NCBI RefSeq assembly: GCF_012726195.1
Contig: NZ_JAASAF010000007.1
Coordinates: 257,259 to 321,258 of the forward strand
Source: Rhodococcus sp. HNM0563
GTDB lineage: Bacteria > Actinomycetota > Actinomycetes > Mycobacteriales > Mycobacteriaceae
Reading direction: 5' to 3'
DNA length: 64,000 nt
Shown: positions 44,528 through 53,878 of the stretch, piece after piece
Numbering within the stretch: position 1 is the first letter of the stretch
Layout: the number at the start of each line of letters is the position of its first letter
Notes under the pieces: model-generated
What the model saw: only the letters and a program-made list of their open reading frames with translations
What the model was told of the DNA's origin: nothing
The model's database searches: none
Made by a program: the position numbers and the translations under genes

Positions 44528-45595
44528 AGTATCTCCAATCGATGAGCAGGAGTGCCCCGAACGATGATGGCAACTGGCTACTTTCGACTACCGAACCGAT
44601 TTCGTTGCCATTGTGCCCGGGACGATTGATTCCCTGATCCGGGTTCGGGGAGCGTAGGCGATGATGGACCGTTTGGTGGGTTCCGGGTATTCCAGTTGTA
44701 CAGGGTCCCAACAGCGTCGCGAATAGTCGCTTGCGCCTCGGGTGCCCACGCCGTCGACGGTGCGGCCGTCGTGTTTTCTCCAGGCTGAGCTGACCTTTGA
44801 GGGTCTGGTTCGCCGATCTTCGGGTTCGCCGTTGCTCACATGATCGGCATCCTGTCATCGGCACACATACTGGGTATAACTTGAACCCGGAGAAGAAGTG
44901 GAAGTGCGAAGCGAGTCGCCGGCGTCCCTGGCTGAGCCCGGAACGCTTGACCGGTACCCGGTACCGGCCACCCGGAACCGGGGTTGCATTGGCAACGGCA
45001 GGTCGTCGTGCCGCGGCGCAGAGAGCTGTACGGATCCGAATCATGGTGGTCCACAATCTCCGTGCTGCGTTGAATCGCGTGTGCTAGATGGGCTGGGTGG
45101 GCAGGTAGGGGAACATTGCACGCGGTGCCCTGTTGGTGTAGGCGTGCCGGATCCAGCGACGTTCGCATCCGAGCCCGAGCAGCACCTGCGCGACAGTGAG
45201 CAGTGTCGGCGTCGGTCCTGGGGTCGTCGACTGCGTCCCGGGGCGCGGGGCGAGATGATCGTCGAGGGCAGCACACAGTTCGGTCAGGAGGGTTGTCAGG
45301 TCTTTCGTCGCACATTGATGTTGAACCCTCCCTCTGCATCCTTGCGTTTCGTCTCACCGATCCGTCATCAGCCAGTTTTCGGAACCACCATCTAGTCGCG
45401 CAAAATTCCCCTGCCGTGCACAGAAGAGGTGGGGACAGATTCGACCTTTGGAAACATGGCAGGGTCTTCCTGGTCGCGCCGGACGATGGTGCATTCACCG
45501 GCGCAACCGCCGATCTGATCGTCAACAGATCAGCCGAGGGAATGGGCAGTACTGCGAGATCATTACGTTCACCCAACCGTAGATCACGAACTATT

Positions 45596-45733
45596 GTCAG
45601 TCAATCAGTCGATGGGCTCGTCCGAGTGGACTCGTGGATTACACGCGCACAATCAGGCATGTTAGCGACTGTCGGCGAACGCAAGCCTGAATCCAAGAGT
45701 CAGTCAATCAATTGATCAACTCTCAATCGATTG
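45596..45733. promoter_or_regulatory. Cluster of GTCAATCAAT / CAATCGATTG operator-like motifs
   Basis: GTCAGTCAATCA occurs twice exactly (45596-45607 and 45699-45710). The second copy runs into the imperfect palindrome GTCAATCAATTGATCAAC (45703-45720), followed by the perfect palindrome CAATCGATTG (45724-45733), which touches a TTGACA -35-like box (45735-45740). The same two motifs overlap at 63012-63029 upstream of the aldolase/MFS pair. A shared repressor is likely. Confidence 0.6.
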
Positions 45734-45734
45734 G

Positions 45735-45760
45735 TTGACAAGGCGGGTGACGTCGGTCAC
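45735..45760 (+). promoter_or_regulatory. -35-like box and GTGAC-4-GTCAC repeat before the HsaD-like gene
   Basis: TTGACA at 45735-45740 is followed by an inverted repeat at 45747-45760. TATTGA at 45761 is 20 bp from the -35 box, too far for an ideal promoter, so the exact -10 is uncertain. Confidence 0.35.
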
Positions 45761-45891
45761 TATTGATCGCGTGTCTCGTGTGCTGATCCTAGGCCGACGG
45801 TGGACCTCAGTTGCCCGGGGCCGCGAACCGAACGAGGTCACACGCGGGCCAGTCGGCTCGCCAGAGAATTCTCACCGAAGATCGGAGACCT

Positions 45892-46731
45892 GTGACCCTT
45901 TTGGATGACTACAGCGACACCACTCGTGGCCCCTCTGTCACGGACGAACTGCACTACCACGAGGCTGGCGACGGGCATCCTCTCGTCCTGCTGCATGGGT
46001 CAGGGCCTGGAGTGTCCGGTTGGTCGAACTTCTCGAAGAATCTCCCCGTCTTCGCACGCAAATTCCGCACAATCGTTGTCGATATGCCCGGGTTCGGTGC
46101 CAGTCCTGATATGGAGTACGACCGTCCGTACCCCGAGATTGCGGCGCAGGCGATCGTCACACTCCTTGATGACCTCGGCATCGAGAAGACCCACCTGCTC
46201 GGCAACTCGATGGGCGGATGGGTCTCGCTCGAAACGGCCGCGCTCGCACCGGAACGAATCGGACGCATGGTCTTGATGGGTCCGGGCGGCCTCTACGCGC
46301 CGCTGCTCGGGCCGATGATGAGTGAAGGGGCCCGACGTCTACATGAGTTCTTGGCCGAACCGAGCCGCCAGAACCTCGAGGCGTGGGTCGACTCCATGGT
46401 CTACGACCAGGCAACTATCACACCGCAACTGCTCGACGAGCGCTGGTCCAACGCCACCGCGCCCCGGGCAATCGAACGCATGCGTGCGGTGATGGCGTCG
46501 CTGCGCCTGCCCGGGAAGGCGCCGCTGTGGGCCCGTACCGACGAGATCCGACACGAAACACTGGTCACCTGGGGTCGTGACGACCGGATGCTCCCTCCGG
46601 ACGGCGCCCTCTTCGCGCTGCGACGCATGCCGAAGGCTGACCTGCACATCCTCGGCGAGTGCGGGCATTGGGCTCAGGTTGAGCGCAAGCATGACTTCGA
46701 ATCGCTCGCCACGGCATTCCTCACCCGCTGA
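45892..46731 (+). CDS. HsaD/BphD-like meta-cleavage product hydrolase (279 aa)
   Basis: Alpha/beta-hydrolase that would split the C-C bond of a ring-cleaved catechol (a 2-hydroxy-6-oxo-dienoate). Oxyanion region LLHGSGPGVSGWSNF, nucleophile Ser106 in GNSMGGW, acid Asp231 in WGRDDRMLPP and base His259 in GECGHW; these are hallmarks of the C-C hydrolase group. The start is GTG 45892 with GGAG 4 nt before it. It leads an operon with HsaA- and HsaC-like genes, so it would act third in the ring-cleavage sequence. Confidence 0.92.
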   Translation: MTLLDDYSDTTRGPSVTDELHYHEAGDGHPLVLLHGSGPGVSGWSNFSKNLPVFARKFRTIVVDMPGFGASPDMEYDRPYPEIAAQAIVTLLDDLGIEKTHLLGNSMGGWVSLETAALAPERIGRMVLMGPGGLYAPLLGPMMSEGARRLHEFLAEPSRQNLEAWVDSMVYDQATITPQLLDERWSNATAPRAIERMRAVMASLRLPGKAPLWARTDEIRHETLVTWGRDDRMLPPDGALFALRRMPKADLHILGECGHWAQVERKHDFESLATAFLTR

Positions 46732-46766
46732 ATCCCTTCTCTCGCAGGCGAAAAGGAACCAGAACC

Positions 46767-47930
46767 ATGCATATCAATCACGAAGCCATCGACACGGTAC
46801 TCACGGTGCGCGATCGGATGAGAGAACTCGAAGCCGAATCCACGCAGCAACGCAGGCTCGCCGACGAAACAGCCAAAATTCTCCGCGACGCGGGGATCAT
46901 GCGACTCCTCCAGCCTAAACGCTACGGTGGGTTCGAAGCCGACCCCTGCATCTTCAACGCCGCGATGTACGAGATCGCTCGTTTGTCGAGCTCCGCAGGC
47001 TGGGTGACCGGCGTCGTCGGCGTCCACTCGTGGCATCTGGGTTTGTTCCCCGACCAGGCGCAACAAGACGTCTGGGGGGATGATCCGGATACGTGGATCA
47101 GCTCGTCCTACAGCCCGGCGGGTACCGCCAGGATCGTGCCGGGCGGTTACGAGTTGACCGGCCGGTGGGGTTTCTCCTCCGGCAGCGATCACTGCAACTG
47201 GGTGTTCGTCGGCGCGATGGTCGCCGACGAAGACGGACGTCGCACAGGACAGCAGGTTCACCTGCTGCTTCCCCGCAAGGACTACACGATCGACGACGTC
47301 TGGTTCACTTCGGGCCTGATCGGCACCGGCAGCAACGACATCGTCGTCGACAAAGTGTTCGTGCCTGAGCACCGCGTGCACGATGTCGCGGATCTGTACA
47401 GCGAGCGCTACCCCGGCAACGAGGTCAACCCCGGACCTCTGTTCCGTATGCCGTGGTACACGGTGTTCGTCAATGCGGTCGTGGTGCCTCTGGTCGGGAT
47501 GGCCGGCCGTGTCGTCGACGAAGCTGTAGGCATCCACAAGTCCCGGCTGGCAGCGGACCCGACGAAGCTCCCGCATCCGGCGTCGTTGGCGCGTCTGACC
47601 GAGGCGGATTGTGAGGTCGACACCGCCCAGCGAATCCTGCAGTCCAACTTGGCGGATGCCTACGCGGCGGTGGTCCGCGGAAAAGAAGTGCCGCTCCCGA
47701 TGCGTCAACGCAGCAAGCGTGACCACATTGCCGCCGTCGGCCTGGCCGTCTCGGCAGCAGACAAGGCCTATCAGGTCGGCGGCCCACGTTCCATTGTGTC
47801 ATCGTGTGCGCTGCAGGCAGTTTGGCGTGACGTCCACGCCGGTCAGCACCATGCGATCAACCTACCGGACAAAGTGAACCACGAGTACGGCGAGTACCTG
47901 CTCACCGGCGCTCTCAATGGCCTCTACTAA
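46767..47930 (+). CDS. HsaA-like flavin-dependent aromatic hydroxylase (387 aa)
   Basis: Acyl-CoA-dehydrogenase-fold oxygenase of two-component flavin monooxygenases (HsaA, PheA, HpaB-like group D). Signatures are RRLADETAKILRDAGIMRLL, QPKRYGGFEADP, SSSAGWVTGVVGVHSWHLGL and GRWGFSSGSDHCNWVFVG. It would hydroxylate a phenol to a catechol with FMNH2 or FADH2 from a reductase such as the HsaB-like protein at 37258-37767. ATG 46767 has AAAGGAA upstream. It lies 35 bp after the hydrolase and 31 bp before the dioxygenase. Confidence 0.92.
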   Translation: MHINHEAIDTVLTVRDRMRELEAESTQQRRLADETAKILRDAGIMRLLQPKRYGGFEADPCIFNAAMYEIARLSSSAGWVTGVVGVHSWHLGLFPDQAQQDVWGDDPDTWISSSYSPAGTARIVPGGYELTGRWGFSSGSDHCNWVFVGAMVADEDGRRTGQQVHLLLPRKDYTIDDVWFTSGLIGTGSNDIVVDKVFVPEHRVHDVADLYSERYPGNEVNPGPLFRMPWYTVFVNAVVVPLVGMAGRVVDEAVGIHKSRLAADPTKLPHPASLARLTEADCEVDTAQRILQSNLADAYAAVVRGKEVPLPMRQRSKRDHIAAVGLAVSAADKAYQVGGPRSIVSSCALQAVWRDVHAGQHHAINLPDKVNHEYGEYLLTGALNGLY

Positions 47931-47945
47931 TCCAAGGAGCTTTCA

Positions 47946-47981
47946 TGTTTAAGGAGCTGTCATGCCGATCCTCTCGCTAGG
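47946..47981 (+). promoter_or_regulatory. Duplicated SD-ATG and 11-codon upstream frame before the HsaC-like gene
   Basis: AAGGAGCTTTCATG and AAGGAGCTGTCATG follow each other directly, so there are two ribosome sites with start codons 16 nt apart. The first ATG (47946) opens a frame of 11 codons ending at TAG 47979-47981, overlapping the start of the dioxygenase in another frame. It may lower or couple translation, or be a harmless small duplication. Confidence 0.45.
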
Positions 47982-48843
47982 ATACTTGCGTCTACGTGTC
48001 GAATCCACCGAGTCGTGGCGGACATTCGCCGGCGTCTTCCTGGGCATGATGCACGTCGACGGCCCCCTGCCCGATGCACTGCACTACCGCCTGGACGACT
48101 ATCCGCCGCGCCTGGTGATCTCCGAATCCCTCACACCGGGACTGGAGGCCATCGGTTTCGAGGTCCTTCATCGGAGGGACCTGCAGGATTTGGTCGAGCG
48201 GGTCGAGGCCGCAGGTGTCAAGGTCCATATCGGTACTCAGGCGGAGTGCGAGCTGCGCCAGGTCACAGGCTTCGCGGGCTTCGACGATCCGTCCGGGAAC
48301 CCGCTCGAGCTCTTCTACGGTCCTGTTCTCAGCCACCGTCCCGCGGAGTTGAACGGTGTGTCCGGCTTCGTCACCGGTGACCAGGGCATGGGACATGTAA
48401 TCGTGAACGTGCTCGACACCGAGGAGGCCTACGAATTCTATGTGGGCGTTCTGGGGTTCGTCGAACGAAACTCGCTTGATGTGCCCGGCGGTGTCAGCTA
48501 CTTTCTGGGCTGCAACCCGCGGCAGCACACGTTCGGGCTCAGCCCCGCAAAGGCCCCCGCGTTGATGCACTTCATGGTGGAAACCAAGGAAATCGACGAT
48601 GTCGGCAAGGCACTCGACCGTGCAGCCGATCTCGGCGTGCCGATGATGCAGGCGCTCGGCAAGCACACGAACGACCTGATGTTGTCGTTTTACGTCTACT
48701 CTCCTGAAGGCCACGCTACCGAGGTCGGTTGGGGTGGAGAACGTATAGAGGGTCCAAGACCCACGTACAAGATCACCGAGGGCGCTGTGTGGGGACATCG
48801 GTACACGCCGCCGCCAGCAGGCACCAAGGGTCTTCCACAGTGA
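47962..48843 (+). CDS. HsaC/BphC-like extradiol dioxygenase, type I (293 aa)
   Basis: Two-domain VOC dioxygenase that opens a catechol next to the hydroxyls. The C-terminal domain carries the Fe(II) ligands His145 (MGHVIVN), His203 (LMHFMVE) and Glu254 (ATEVGWG). The 293-aa length is usual (HsaC is about 300). With the HsaA- and HsaD-like genes it forms a complete hydroxylation-cleavage-hydrolysis set. The start ATG 47962 is preceded by a duplicated ribosome site. The stop overlaps the MFS start by 4 nt. Confidence 0.94.
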   Translation: MPILSLGYLRLRVESTESWRTFAGVFLGMMHVDGPLPDALHYRLDDYPPRLVISESLTPGLEAIGFEVLHRRDLQDLVERVEAAGVKVHIGTQAECELRQVTGFAGFDDPSGNPLELFYGPVLSHRPAELNGVSGFVTGDQGMGHVIVNVLDTEEAYEFYVGVLGFVERNSLDVPGGVSYFLGCNPRQHTFGLSPAKAPALMHFMVETKEIDDVGKALDRAADLGVPMMQALGKHTNDLMLSFYVYSPEGHATEVGWGGERIEGPRPTYKITEGAVWGHRYTPPPAGTKGLPQ

Positions 48844-50327
48844 CCGGCACGCTTGACGACGGGGCGGCGGAAGCGGCCGCCGCGAACGAAACGCACCAGT
48901 GGACACCGAAACTGGTCTCCATTCTGGTCGTGCTGATCTTGGTATCCGAGATTGTTCCCGTCTCGTCGGTTCTCGCGGGGACCGCGCTGCCCGCCATCAC
49001 AGCGGAGTTCGAGACCACCCAGGCCGGATGGACCATGACGATCGCCTTCTTAACGGCCAGCATCGCGATGCCGTTGGTGGGCAAGCTCGCTGACATGTAT
49101 GGCAAGAAGCGGCTGCTCATGATCGTGCTCGCAGTGACGGTAATCGGGTCAGTGTTGTCCGCGGTGGCGACGACCTTCTCCGTGTTCCTGATCGGGCGTG
49201 CACTGCAGGGCACGATCTTCTCGGTCGCGTTCCTGTGCTATTCGCTGATCCGGGATGTGTTCCCGGCGAAGATCGTTCCGTTCGCCGTGAGCGTCACCAT
49301 CACCGGAACCGGCATCGTGGTCGTCCTGCAGCCGTTCCTCGCGGGCTGGCTGATCGACAATCACGGTGTCGCAGGCGCGTTCTGGTTCATCACGGCGCTC
49401 ACCGCCGTGTTGGCCGCTGCCGCATTCGTAGTCGTCCCGGAATCGCCGGTGCGCTCGGGGGACTCCCACCTCGACCTGGTGGGTGCGGTCCTTCTGGGTG
49501 GCTCGGTGGCGGCGGTTCTGGTGGCGGTGAGCAAGGCTCCGGCGTGGGGTTGGTTCAGCGCAGGAACACTGGTGCTGTTTCTGCTCGGGTGTGCGATGTT
49601 CGCCGCTTGGCTCGTGCAGGCTGGCCGTATATCGGAGCCGCTGATCAACGTGCGGCAGCTACGTCGACCGGCGCTGCTGTTTACTGTGCTCTCGTCGGGC
49701 CTCGTGTACGGCGTGGGGACCACCAGCAGCTCGATCCTCGCGATTATGGCGATGGCTCCGCGCGAGTCCGGCGGCGACTACGGCTTCGGTATGACGGCCA
49801 GTGAGTACGCGATCTTCGGTGTGATCAATGGCGTTGGAATTGTCCTGGGTGGGTTGATCGTCGGGCTGACCGCCCGTCGAACCGGCGCGAAGTTGCATAT
49901 GGTTTCCGCTGCTGCTCTCATCGCGATCGGTGTCCTCATGATGGGCGCCGGTCGCGGAGAAGAGCTGGTGGTGCTGATCGCCACCGGGGTGGCGCACCTC
50001 GGTGTTGGTTTGGCCGGCGCGGCCATTCCGAACCTCGTCATCGCGGCTGTGCCTGCCGGCTCGCAGGTGGTGAGCTCGAGTGTCGCCGAGGTCAGCCGCA
50101 CTCTCATGGCCGGTGTCGGAACGACGGTGGTGTTCGTCGTGCTCAACGCCAACGTCCAGACGTTGGTCGAAGGAGTGCCGGTGTACGCGGGTGCTGGGTT
50201 CATGTGGGCCTTCGGATTAATTGCTACATGTGCGCTCGTCGGAGGTATCTGCGCAGCCTTCCTCCCACGTCGGCTTGGATCTGCGGCGCGCAATGCCGAA
50301 GAGGCGGTACCAGTCGGCGCGAAGTAG
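48840..50327 (+). CDS. MFS transporter, DHA-type (495 aa)
   Basis: Major facilitator with 12-14 predicted membrane segments. Motif A is GKLADMYGKKRLL in the loop after the second segment, and WTMTIAFLTASIAMPLVGKL precedes it, typical of drug:H+ antiporters. The start is GTG 48840 in a GTGA overlap with the dioxygenase stop, so it is the fourth gene of the ring-cleavage operon. It may take up the substrate or export a toxic catechol or intermediate. Confidence 0.9.
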   Translation: MTGTLDDGAAEAAAANETHQWTPKLVSILVVLILVSEIVPVSSVLAGTALPAITAEFETTQAGWTMTIAFLTASIAMPLVGKLADMYGKKRLLMIVLAVTVIGSVLSAVATTFSVFLIGRALQGTIFSVAFLCYSLIRDVFPAKIVPFAVSVTITGTGIVVVLQPFLAGWLIDNHGVAGAFWFITALTAVLAAAAFVVVPESPVRSGDSHLDLVGAVLLGGSVAAVLVAVSKAPAWGWFSAGTLVLFLLGCAMFAAWLVQAGRISEPLINVRQLRRPALLFTVLSSGLVYGVGTTSSSILAIMAMAPRESGGDYGFGMTASEYAIFGVINGVGIVLGGLIVGLTARRTGAKLHMVSAAALIAIGVLMMGAGRGEELVVLIATGVAHLGVGLAGAAIPNLVIAAVPAGSQVVSSSVAEVSRTLMAGVGTTVVFVVLNANVQTLVEGVPVYAGAGFMWAFGLIATCALVGGICAAFLPRRLGSAARNAEEAVPVGAK

Positions 50328-50551
50328 CAAAATTCCCATGTCTGTGCTCCTCGGCGGTTGAGCTCGGGTTGCCGACAGGGCCAAATTGTTGCTGGGTCGC
50401 CGACCATCTAATACGCCCAAGCCGCGCGGCCGGATATCAATTCTCGCATGCCGGTTTCGAATCTCCGGCCGCCTGGCTTCAGAAGGAGTGACGTGAACTC
50501 GATCAGCGAATCAGAGACTCCAGGTGTCGGTCATTCAGAAGGACGACGCGA

Positions 50552-51068
50552 TGTAGGAGGAGCTATCCTTCATCGGTGTGCTGTCGAAGGAGCGCTTGAA
50601 GATGACGCCGGTCGACACCATGATCGACTGCTCAACCCTTTTTGAAGGGGCCGACGCTCGGGTACCGTGTCGACCGCTACGAACACTCACTGACCGCGAC
50701 GCGTGCGTTTCGTGAGGTTGCGCGTGTAGACAGGGTCCCGGCGGCACTCTGCATAATGTGGGGACGCGATGGGTCTGGCTAACCACGCAGAGTTGGCAGC
50801 GTCGATCCTCAGGCCGTACCTGGACGAGGAGACTATGCGGGTGGTCGAACATCACGGCTTGTTCCAGGGACACCACTACTTCGACAAGATCGGGTTGGAC
50901 CGGAACGCGCTTGAGCGCCACAGGGAATCCCGTACTAGGACGCGACGGCACACTTCTGCGGCTCGTAGAAACAGGTATCCCTTTCGACCATCCGACGATG
51001 GCACTGGCGTCGATCGTTCCGCACCTTCGGGAGGTCGTCGGCCCGCGACGGGTTACCGCAGCGACTGA
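50552..51068 (+). pseudogene. Decayed PhnZ-like HD-domain gene
   Basis: Pieces in different frames resemble the intact HD protein at 60571-61194: LGYRVDRYEHSLTATRAFRE (near 50654), then after frameshifts around 50745-50765 DAMGLANHAELAASILRPYL and EETMRVVEHHGLFQGHHYFD, and then KIGLDRNALERHRE. The HD dipeptide region is damaged and no continuous frame spans it. The weak upstream part (EELSFIGVLSKERLK) starts near 50552. It lies just before the peptide-type ABC importer. Confidence 0.75.
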
Positions 51069-51292
51069 CTGTCGATATCCGGAAGGAACCCAAGTCCGGT
51101 GCTCACGCCGGTCATAGCTCGCCGACAATAGTGGTCGACGAGCTGCCACTACGATGTCCGCCGCTGGCATCTACATCCGATTGCGTCCCGGTCCGCCACC
51201 TTAAGCGCCTGCAAGTCAGATCGTTCATGGCGTAAGCCATCATTCTCAACTCGGAAGGACACGCAGTGTCCACCGCTCTAAGGAGGACATGC
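51069..51292. other. Leader region of the ABC importer operon
   Basis: No gene seen. The end contains AAGGAGG (51280-51286), the ribosome site of the lipoprotein gene. A promoter must lie here or within the upstream pseudogene, but no clear -35/-10 pair was found. Confidence 0.4.
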
Positions 51293-52870
51293 ATGGGATA
51301 CAGGACTATTCGAGGGATTTGCTGGGCTGCGACAGTCACCGTCGCAGCCACCGTGTTGGCTGGGTGCGGCGGCGGTGCCGCGTTGTCTCCACAGGGATCC
51401 GCCGCCTCAGGTAGTGAGCTTGATCCGAACGCAGTCCTGCGCATCACCTCGAATGCGCCGACCCGTAACCTCGACCCTTACCTTCAGGCCAGCTCCGGCG
51501 GGTGGAGCTATCTGACACCGGTCTTCGACAGGCTGACCATGGTCGACGCCCAAGGAAACCTGATTCCCGGACTGGCGGAATCTTGGACGTTCGGACCGGA
51601 CGGTTCATACCTCGAGTTGAAGCTGCGTGGCGACGTGACATTCCACGACGGCACGCCATTCGACGCGGCAGCTGTCGAGGCCAACATTCAGCGCGGACAG
51701 ACGATGGAGGGCAGCACAGTCGTCGCCGCGCTGAAGAACATCACGAACGTCGAGGTCGTCGACGACCACACCGTGCGTCTGCAACTCGCCTCGGGCACCG
51801 GCGTGGAGCTGCCCGGTGTCTTCAGCTCGAATGCGGGAATGATGGTCAGCCCCAAGGCCATCGAGACGGGTGCGGACCTGCGCAACAATCCGGGCCAGTC
51901 CGGCTCCGGCGCCTACGTCGTCGCCTCTTACGTGCCCGAGGAGTCGGTCACCCTGGCCCGCGCTGAAGGCACCAATTGGGACCCAGAAGCAGGGAAGGTT
52001 GCGGGCATGGAGTTCACGTGGATCCCGGACGCGACCACTCGACTCAACGGACTCAAGACAGGCGAGACGGATCTGACGTGGATGAGCTCGGCCAACGAGG
52101 TGACCGAGGTTAAAGCGATGGCAAGCCGCGGCGCGATGAGCCTGATCGAGGTGCCCTATCGCAATGTGTTCGGCGTGTTCATACGACCGCAGGGTGATCT
52201 CGCCAAGCCAGAGGTTCGTCAGGCTGTGGCGTCCGCGATCGATCCTGAAGCAATCAGCCAGATGTTCTCCGGAACCTGCATGCCGCAGCGTCAGATATAT
52301 CCCCCGGGAAGCTGGCCTGCTGACGACGAATACGAGTACCCCTACACGTTTGATTTGGAGAAGGCAAAGAGTTTGGTGCAGTCCGTCGGCGGCGCGAAGG
52401 TCACGTTGACGTTCGCAGCGGGCGCCAGCACGGAGAAGCCGGCAAATGTCCTTCAGTCTGCGCTGTCGCAGGCCGGGATCGACGCCGAGCTGAACCCGGT
52501 TCCCATCACGCAGAGCGAGCCCCGCTACATCGCGGGTGACTTCCAGTCGATTGTCTCCAACAGCTTCAGCCCCAAGGTGGATCCTGCAGAGACGGTCAGC
52601 GCCTTCGTGACGGGTCCGTATGACTTCGGAAACGGCAACCAGCAGATCAAGGAACTTGCGGCGCAGGCCGCTGATCCGACCCTGTCGCAAGAAGAGCGGG
52701 CGCCGATCTACAACCAGATCTGGGATCTGACGTTGAAGGAAGCGATGTTCGTGCCGATCTGCAACCAGACCAACGCCACGGTCTCCACCGCCAAGGTGAC
52801 CGGCACCGAGGACATGCCGTGGGTCAATCTCGGCATCTTCGACGTGCGGCACGTGGGCATGACCAAGTAG
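51293..52870 (+). CDS. ABC importer substrate-binding lipoprotein, oligopeptide/nickel type (525 aa)
   Basis: SBP_bac_5-family extracytoplasmic receptor. A signal peptide with lipobox VLAGC places the lipid-modified Cys at residue 25, followed by a Gly/Ala/Ser linker. Family segments include LAESWTFGPDGSYLELKLRG and VTFHDGTPFDAAAVEANIQR. ATG 51293 has AAGGAGG 6 nt upstream. Cluster E receptors bind peptides but also opines, sugars, bile-type and other ligands, so the cargo may be a catabolic substrate instead of a peptide. Confidence 0.93.
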   Translation: MGYRTIRGICWAATVTVAATVLAGCGGGAALSPQGSAASGSELDPNAVLRITSNAPTRNLDPYLQASSGGWSYLTPVFDRLTMVDAQGNLIPGLAESWTFGPDGSYLELKLRGDVTFHDGTPFDAAAVEANIQRGQTMEGSTVVAALKNITNVEVVDDHTVRLQLASGTGVELPGVFSSNAGMMVSPKAIETGADLRNNPGQSGSGAYVVASYVPEESVTLARAEGTNWDPEAGKVAGMEFTWIPDATTRLNGLKTGETDLTWMSSANEVTEVKAMASRGAMSLIEVPYRNVFGVFIRPQGDLAKPEVRQAVASAIDPEAISQMFSGTCMPQRQIYPPGSWPADDEYEYPYTFDLEKAKSLVQSVGGAKVTLTFAAGASTEKPANVLQSALSQAGIDAELNPVPITQSEPRYIAGDFQSIVSNSFSPKVDPAETVSAFVTGPYDFGNGNQQIKELAAQAADPTLSQEERAPIYNQIWDLTLKEAMFVPICNQTNATVSTAKVTGTEDMPWVNLGIFDVRHVGMTK

Positions 52871-52883
52871 CCCTCTCTTTCCG

Positions 52884-52918
52884 ACACCGATACTGCTGAG
52901 ACACCGATACCTGCTGAG
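52884..52918. repeat. Tandem repeat, 17/18 nt, two copies
   Basis: ACACCGATACTGCTGAG (52884-52900) is followed directly by ACACCGATACCTGCTGAG (52901-52918), one inserted C. It lies just before the permease start and probably reflects slippage. Confidence 0.7.
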
Positions 52919-52936
52919 ATGGACTGGGGGTTGACG

Positions 52937-53878
52937 ATGTTGCGTTATGTCGGCCGACGGTTGCTGGCGGCGATTCCGCTGCTGTTGATCGTGCCGTTGT
53001 TGATATTCTTGTTGATCGATCTGGCGCCGGGCGATCCGGCGGTGATTCTTGCGGGGGAGGATCCGACTCCGGAGCGACTCGAGCTGTTGCGGGCCACGTT
53101 GGGTTTGGACCAGAACGTGTTCGTGCGGTATCTGGACTGGGTGGGGGGCATCCTGCAGGGCGACCTCGGTGTGTCGCTGCTCTCGGACCAGTCGGTGGCC
53201 GAACTGCTGTTGCGACGGATGGCGACCACCTTGTCGCTCGTAGGCTTCGCGATGGTGTTGGCGGTCGTGATCGGTGTGGTCATGGGGGTGCTGGGATCGC
53301 TGCGCCCCGGAGGCGTGATCGACCGCGCGATCAACGTGATCGCCTCGGTCGCGATCGCGATCCCGGCGTTCTGGTTCGGCCTGGTACTGGTGTCGGTGTT
53401 CGCGGTGTCGAACCAGATCTTCCCGGCCTTCGGGTACGTACCACTTGCGGACGGTGTGGTGCCGTGGTTCCAGCACCTGGTGTTGCCGGGTGTGGCACTG
53501 GCCCTGCTACCGGCAGCGGAGGTGACGGTGCAATTGCGGTCGGCACTCGGTCAGGTGATGGGCAGTGACTACATCCTCAACGCGAAGGCACGCGGGCTGG
53601 GGCTGGCGAGCGTCGTCCTCAAGCACGGGTTGAAAAACGCGTGTATTCCGGTCGTGACGGTGCTCGGATTCCGGGTCGCGGAGGTGCTCGGCGGTGCGGT
53701 GACGATCGAGATCATCTACAGCATGCCGGGTATGGGCAGCCTCGCGGTCAACAGTGTGCAGAACCATGACGTTCCGGTCTTGCTCGGGTTCGTGTTGTTT
53801 ACCACGTGCGTGGTGGTGATCGTGAATCTGCTGGTCGACATCTCGTACGGCTACTTCAACCCGAAGGTGCGCACATGA
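52937..53878 (+). CDS. ABC importer permease, DppB/OppB type (313 aa)
   Basis: BPD_transp_1 permease with an N-terminal segment (MLRYVGRRLLAAIPLLLIVP), LIDLAPGDPAVILAGEDPTP and six membrane helices in all. The cytoplasmic EAA-like loop is near NAKARGLGLASVVLKHGLKN. ATG 52937 has GGGGG 6 nt upstream; an in-frame ATG at 52919 lacks a ribosome site. It is followed by the second permease with a 4-nt overlap. Confidence 0.93.
   Translation: MLRYVGRRLLAAIPLLLIVPLLIFLLIDLAPGDPAVILAGEDPTPERLELLRATLGLDQNVFVRYLDWVGGILQGDLGVSLLSDQSVAELLLRRMATTLSLVGFAMVLAVVIGVVMGVLGSLRPGGVIDRAINVIASVAIAIPAFWFGLVLVSVFAVSNQIFPAFGYVPLADGVVPWFQHLVLPGVALALLPAAEVTVQLRSALGQVMGSDYILNAKARGLGLASVVLKHGLKNACIPVVTVLGFRVAEVLGGAVTIEIIYSMPGMGSLAVNSVQNHDVPVLLGFVLFTTCVVVIVNLLVDISYGYFNPKVRT

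Larger units (their letters stand above)
44528..45891. other. 1.36-kb divergent intergenic region
   Basis: No supportable gene. Contents: a half-site ACTGGCTAC (44571-44579) shared with the palindrome at 6001-6015; a 17-bp palindrome CCGGTACC-c-GGTACCGG (44951-44967); an inverted repeat CTGATC-7-GATCAG (45515-45533); and a cluster of GTCAATCA/CAATCGATTG motifs (45596-45740) near the HsaD-like gene. The middle contains open frames without recognisable domains, perhaps debris. Divergent promoters of two catabolic operons must lie here. Confidence 0.6.

Noticed and set aside
45203..45715. Plus-strand open frame of 170 codons in the divergent region before the HsaD-like gene
   Set aside because: The translation has no recognisable family, it runs through the operator cluster, and no ribosome site precedes it.
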